From contig NZ_PEGG01000067.1 in NCBI RefSeq assembly GCF_002737765.1, forward strand, positions 1 to 10,514: DNA of 10,514 nucleotides. The letters run 5' to 3'. Position 1 is the stretch's first letter; the number at the start of each line of letters is the position of its first letter. Both the position numbers and the translations under genes were made by a program. Source of the stretch: Caulobacter sp. B11 (GTDB taxonomy: Bacteria > Pseudomonadota > Alphaproteobacteria > Caulobacterales > Caulobacteraceae). Shown here piece by piece: positions 6,028 through 10,514 of this stretch. Below the pieces are notes generated by a model, which worked only from the letters and a program-made list of their open reading frames with translations, searched no databases and was not told where the DNA came from.

Positions 6028-6561
6028 ATGTGCGTGATCGAGAAAAGTCCCATCATCGAGACGCGGCGTCTGACGTTGCGCGCGCCGGTCACGACCGACG
6101 TCGCGCCCCTGGCGACCCTTTGCGACAATCACGCCATCGCCAAGATGACCACCCGCATGCCGTGGCCCTATCGACCGGCCGACGCCGAGGGTTTCGTGGC
6201 GCGCTGCCAGTCGCTGGACTGGGTCCGCAACGCCACCTTCGCGATCGAGCTGGAGGACGAGGGCCTGGTGGGGGTGCTGGGCTTCTTCACGCCCGAGACC
6301 GGCCCGCTGGAGGTCGGTTACTGGATCGGCCAGCCCTATTGGGGACGCGGCCTGGCGACCGAGGCCCTGCAGGGGGCCTTGGCCTGGGCGCGCGGCGACT
6401 GGCGCAAGCGCCTGATCGTGGCCGGCCATTTCGCTGACAATCCCGCCTCGGGCCAGGTGCTGATCAAGGCCGGGTTTCTCTATACCGGCGTCGTCGAGCC
6501 CAAGCACTCCTTGGCGCGCGGCCAGACCGTGGACACCCGGATGATGGTCTGGCTGGCCTGA
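6028..6561 (+). CDS. GNAT family N-acetyltransferase, RimJ/RimL-like
   Basis: The 177-residue protein has the RimJ/RimL (Acetyltransf_3) pattern. It opens with an IIETRRLTLRAP strand (9-20) and a strand pair FAIELEDEGLVGVLGF (71-86). VGYWIGQPYWGRGLATEAL (96-114) contains the acetyl-CoA pyrophosphate loop (Q/R-x-x-G-x-G/A variant, WGRGLA). The usual N-P-x-S-x-x-V-x-x-K-x-GF segment follows as NPASGQVLIKAGF (138-150). Related proteins acetylate protein N termini or small molecules; the substrate is not known here. ATG 6028 is chosen because GGGAGG (6016-6021) lies six bases upstream; the in-frame extension to 5944 runs back into the terminator tail. It is separate from the ribosomal operon and converges on the 319-residue hypothetical gene. 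Confidence 0.9.
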   Translation: MCVIEKSPIIETRRLTLRAPVTTDVAPLATLCDNHAIAKMTTRMPWPYRPADAEGFVARCQSLDWVRNATFAIELEDEGLVGVLGFFTPETGPLEVGYWIGQPYWGRGLATEALQGALAWARGDWRKRLIVAGHFADNPASGQVLIKAGFLYTGVVEPKHSLARGQTVDTRMMVWLA

Positions 6562-6593
6562 GGCGCCCAATCGTCGTGAGTTTAGAGCGCCTC
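6560..6593. terminator. Weak inverted repeat between convergent genes
   Basis: GAGGCGC (6560-6566) and GCGCCTC (6587-6593) are perfect 7-bp arms with a 20-base loop. They begin at the acetyltransferase stop codon and end at the stop codon of the minus-strand gene. There is no T-tract. It is a possible weak bidirectional terminator; the long loop makes this uncertain. Confidence 0.3.
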
Positions 6594-7552
6594 TAGGCGG
6601 CCCGGTGGGTGGCGACGACCTTCTGGGCCCCTTCGCGGAAGCGCTTCTCGGCGGTCAGGATCCGTTCGCTCAGGGCGTCCAGATCGCTGAGCAGCGAATA
6701 GGTGGCGTAGATGGGGATCTCCATGATCGCCACCTGGGCCCGCGGCATGAACTCGCAGTACTTCTTCCAGGCCACATGGCCGTCGCGGGCGTTCATCGCC
6801 CGCTGGCCGAGCGGATTCCACAGGTCCAGCGCCTGCAGCTGGTCACGGCATTCCTTCATCACCGGCAGGGCGATGTAGAGGAACAGGAAGGTCGGGGTGG
6901 CGGCGCGGCTGAACTGCGGCTGCACCTGCATGTGCCAGACGCGGTAGGCCTCGAAGAAGCCGGCCTTGCGGGCCGGATCCGGCGGCAGCCAGCTGGCCTC
7001 CTGGTTGATCAGCTCGGCGGCCGAGGAGGCGCGCTTGGCCAGGTCGTCGGCGGTGCGACCGCCGGCCAGGGTCTTGGACAGGGCGCCGACCGGGATGGCC
7101 AGCCGCTTGGCGACGTCGGAATAGCTGACCTGCTGGCCGCCCATCGGGGTCCACTGCCCGAAGTTCGGCGCATTGGGAGCCTTGGCCCGCTTCATGGCCG
7201 CCGCCTCGTGCAGCAGCTTTTGTTCTTCGCGTTTCTTCTCGGCCTCGAGGCGATCGAACTCCGCCTCGTGCACCGCCTGCTCTTCCGGCGTCATCCAGCG
7301 GGCCCGGCCCGGGCCATAGGTGCGCTCGGTCCGATTGGTCAGCACCAACAGGTGCTGATCGCTGGGGCGCGGCCCAATGTCGCTGAGGAAGGCCCGGAAA
7401 TCACGCCAGGTGCCGGTCACCCCGGTGCCGCGGCTCATCAGGATGTTGCGGTGGATCGACGCCTCGCCCGCGTATTTGCGGCACAGCGTCTGAAGCGTCA
7501 GATCGACCAGATCCTTCGCCCATTCGCCCCTGACGTCTTCAATCGTCGCCAA
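6593..7552 (-). CDS. Uncharacterised 319-residue protein with helix-turn-helix-like segment
   Basis: I do not recognise the family. The start is TTG at 7552-7550: GGGAGG lies six bases upstream on the minus strand, and upstream in-frame sequence runs antisense into obgE. N-terminal part (1-90): mixed alpha/beta, with HLLVLTNRTER and WMTPEEQ. About 91-125: a charged helix, likely coiled coil (EFDRLEAEKKREEQKLLHEA). About 142-175: VSYSDVAKRLAIPVGALSKTLAGG resembles an Xre-like helix-turn-helix, which would suggest DNA binding, but no other domain supports this. C-terminal part: aromatic-rich helices, including FLFLYIALPVM (222-232), too short and flanked by charges to be a confident membrane anchor. 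Codon use matches the neighbours, so it does not look recently acquired. Divergent from obgE, convergent with the acetyltransferase gene; no operon partner. Confidence 0.8.
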   Translation of the reverse strand: MATIEDVRGEWAKDLVDLTLQTLCRKYAGEASIHRNILMSRGTGVTGTWRDFRAFLSDIGPRPSDQHLLVLTNRTERTYGPGRARWMTPEEQAVHEAEFDRLEAEKKREEQKLLHEAAAMKRAKAPNAPNFGQWTPMGGQQVSYSDVAKRLAIPVGALSKTLAGGRTADDLAKRASSAAELINQEASWLPPDPARKAGFFEAYRVWHMQVQPQFSRAATPTFLFLYIALPVMKECRDQLQALDLWNPLGQRAMNARDGHVAWKKYCEFMPRAQVAIMEIPIYATYSLLSDLDALSERILTAEKRFREGAQKVVATHRAA

Positions 7553-7645
7553 CGCCAGCCTCCCTGCGGTTCGTGATCCCTTCGGGACCAGGATTTTATT
7601 CCAGCGCTCAGGATGCGGGCTCGAGTTTAACAATTTGTCACACAA

Positions 7646-7659
7646 GGCCCGATCGGGCC
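7646..7659. promoter_or_regulatory. Perfect 14-bp palindrome in the divergent region upstream of obgE
   Basis: GGCCCGATCGGGCC is its own reverse complement. It lies in the 204-base gap between the TTG start of the minus-strand gene (7552) and the obgE start (7757). TTGTCACACAA (7635-7645), another short dyad, adjoins it. No clear promoter hexamers were found on either strand. The palindrome could be an operator for one or both genes, possibly bound by the neighbouring helix-turn-helix-like protein. That link is speculative. Confidence 0.3.
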
Positions 7660-7687
7660 GCCAAGCCGCTGGAAACCTTGGAGATAA

Positions 7688-9990
<2,303 letters not shown>

Positions 9991-10018
9991 GGGTTTCAAG
10001 CGGAAAGCCTTTCTCAAG

Positions 10019-10041
10019 CCCCTCCCCGCAAGGGGTAGGGG
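10019..10041. repeat. GC-rich hairpin with GCAA loop after proB
   Basis: CCCCTCCCC (10019-10027) pairs with GGGGTAGGGG (10032-10041), with one bulged T and the tetraloop GCAA, a GNRA loop. It resembles the hairpin at 2942-2976. It lies about 30 bases after the proB stop and could stabilise the 3' end of the obgE-proB mRNA. Confidence 0.55.
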
Positions 10042-10222
10042 GTTCCGGCAGACACAGGTTTCCTGCCTCACGCCTGAAGCTGTGAGGGCAAGCGGAAAGG
10101 GTCGCGGAGCGCCGGACGAGGTCCGGAGAACTTTGAGAATGATACCGTTTCGACACCGTCCGACGCGCCGCGCGACCGTCTCGATCATCAGCCTTCCGGC
10201 GGGCGGCGCTGTTGACGCCTTA

Positions 10223-10335
10223 CCGGAAGCCGCGTCCGCCGGTTTCCCGGCCTGGCGGCGGACGAAGCACGAGGGCCCAAGGCTCAAATCACCCGTGTTT
10301 GCCTTCGTCCCAGGCCGATGGCGGGCGGGCTTCCG
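10223..10335. repeat. Long imperfect inverted repeat, likely a dispersed Caulobacterales intergenic element
   Basis: Outer arms 10225-10240 and 10320-10333 pair except for one mismatch and one extra base. Inner arms CGGCCTGG...GGACGAAG (10248-10267) and CTTCGTCCCAGGCCG (10303-10317) pair with about five extra bases on the left. The whole can fold as a hairpin of about 110 bases with a loop of about 35 bases. In translation the minus strand contains SCFVRRQAGKPADAA, a peptide I recall from many over-predicted small ORFs in Caulobacter genomes; that recollection is unverified. I see no transposase or target-site duplication. Confidence 0.5.
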
Positions 10336-10514
10336 CAGCGACGGAAGGCCCCGGACGCGATCGGGTATCCGCCCCGACCCCAGTCCCGCTCGATCACCCC
10401 CCGCCGCCGCACCGGTCGCTGGCCATGCGCCCTTTCCACCGCGACGAGGTGGGATGAGCTTACGGGCGGTTTGAGCGCCTACGGGATGTGGGGCTGACAA
10501 TTTCGCAGGGGCGT

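Larger units (their letters stand above)
9991..10514. other. Non-coding region after proB with intergenic repeats
   Basis: No convincing gene was found on either strand. Open frames here lack ribosome binding sites, are Arg/Pro/Gly-rich and cross inverted repeats. Contents: AAGCGGAAAG twice (9999-10008 and 10090-10099), a GC hairpin at 10019-10041, a small hairpin CCGGAC-GAG-GTCCGG (10112-10126), and a long imperfect inverted repeat at 10223-10335. The last part (10336-10514) shows nothing I can name. No T-rich terminator follows proB. Confidence 0.6.

Noticed and set aside
10082..10474. Plus-strand open frame after proB
   Set aside because: It runs through inverted repeats, is Arg/Pro-rich, and has no ribosome binding site or recognisable domain.
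9991..10514. tRNA gene or CRISPR array in the final gap
   Set aside because: No cloverleaf with a TTCGA-type T-arm and no regularly spaced repeats were found.

Overview
The window looks like chromosomal core sequence from a high-GC alphaproteobacterium, most likely Caulobacter or a close relative. I base this on strong GC bias at third codon positions, on a promoter of the Caulobacter housekeeping type (TTGACGC, 11 bases, GCTA) upstream of the nitroreductase gene, and on remembered similarity of the L21, ObgE and ProB proteins and their order to Caulobacter crescentus. No search could be run. No tRNA, rRNA, CRISPR array, insertion sequence or prophage gene was seen.

Layout, left to right. 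Positions 1-366 (minus) hold the N-terminal part of a monofunctional peptidoglycan transglycosylase (mtgA), cut by the window edge. It is divergent from a nitroreductase gene (486-1148, plus). The nitroreductase gene converges on a WD40 beta-propeller gene (1158-2228, minus); their stop codons lie inside one shared palindrome. A lone ExbD/TolR gene (2405-2854, plus) follows and ends in a strong intrinsic terminator. A minus-strand pair comes next: a six-helix membrane protein (4155-4784) and, downstream of it, a CobW/COG0523 GTPase with a histidine-rich metal-binding stretch (2996-4101). A perfect dyad resembling a Zur operator lies just upstream of the pair, which suggests a zinc-responsive unit. 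Divergent from it is the ribosomal operon rplU-rpmA (4984-5839), with a clear sigma-70-type promoter, a leader hairpin and a terminator. Then come a RimJ-like GNAT acetyltransferase (6028-6561, plus), an unrecognised 319-residue protein (6593-7552, minus, TTG start), and obgE-proB (7757-9990, plus) overlapping by four bases. The last 524 bases have no convincing gene and contain hairpin-forming intergenic repeats.

Three otherwise well-conserved genes (mtgA, cobW, rplU) carry five one-base indels, all in short G/C homopolymer runs. This points to consensus errors in the assembly rather than gene decay, so these genes are annotated at full length across the shifts.

I did not find a clearly new multi-gene system. 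The best candidates for follow-up are the Zur-like site with its membrane protein-CobW pair, and the unrecognised protein divergent from obgE.
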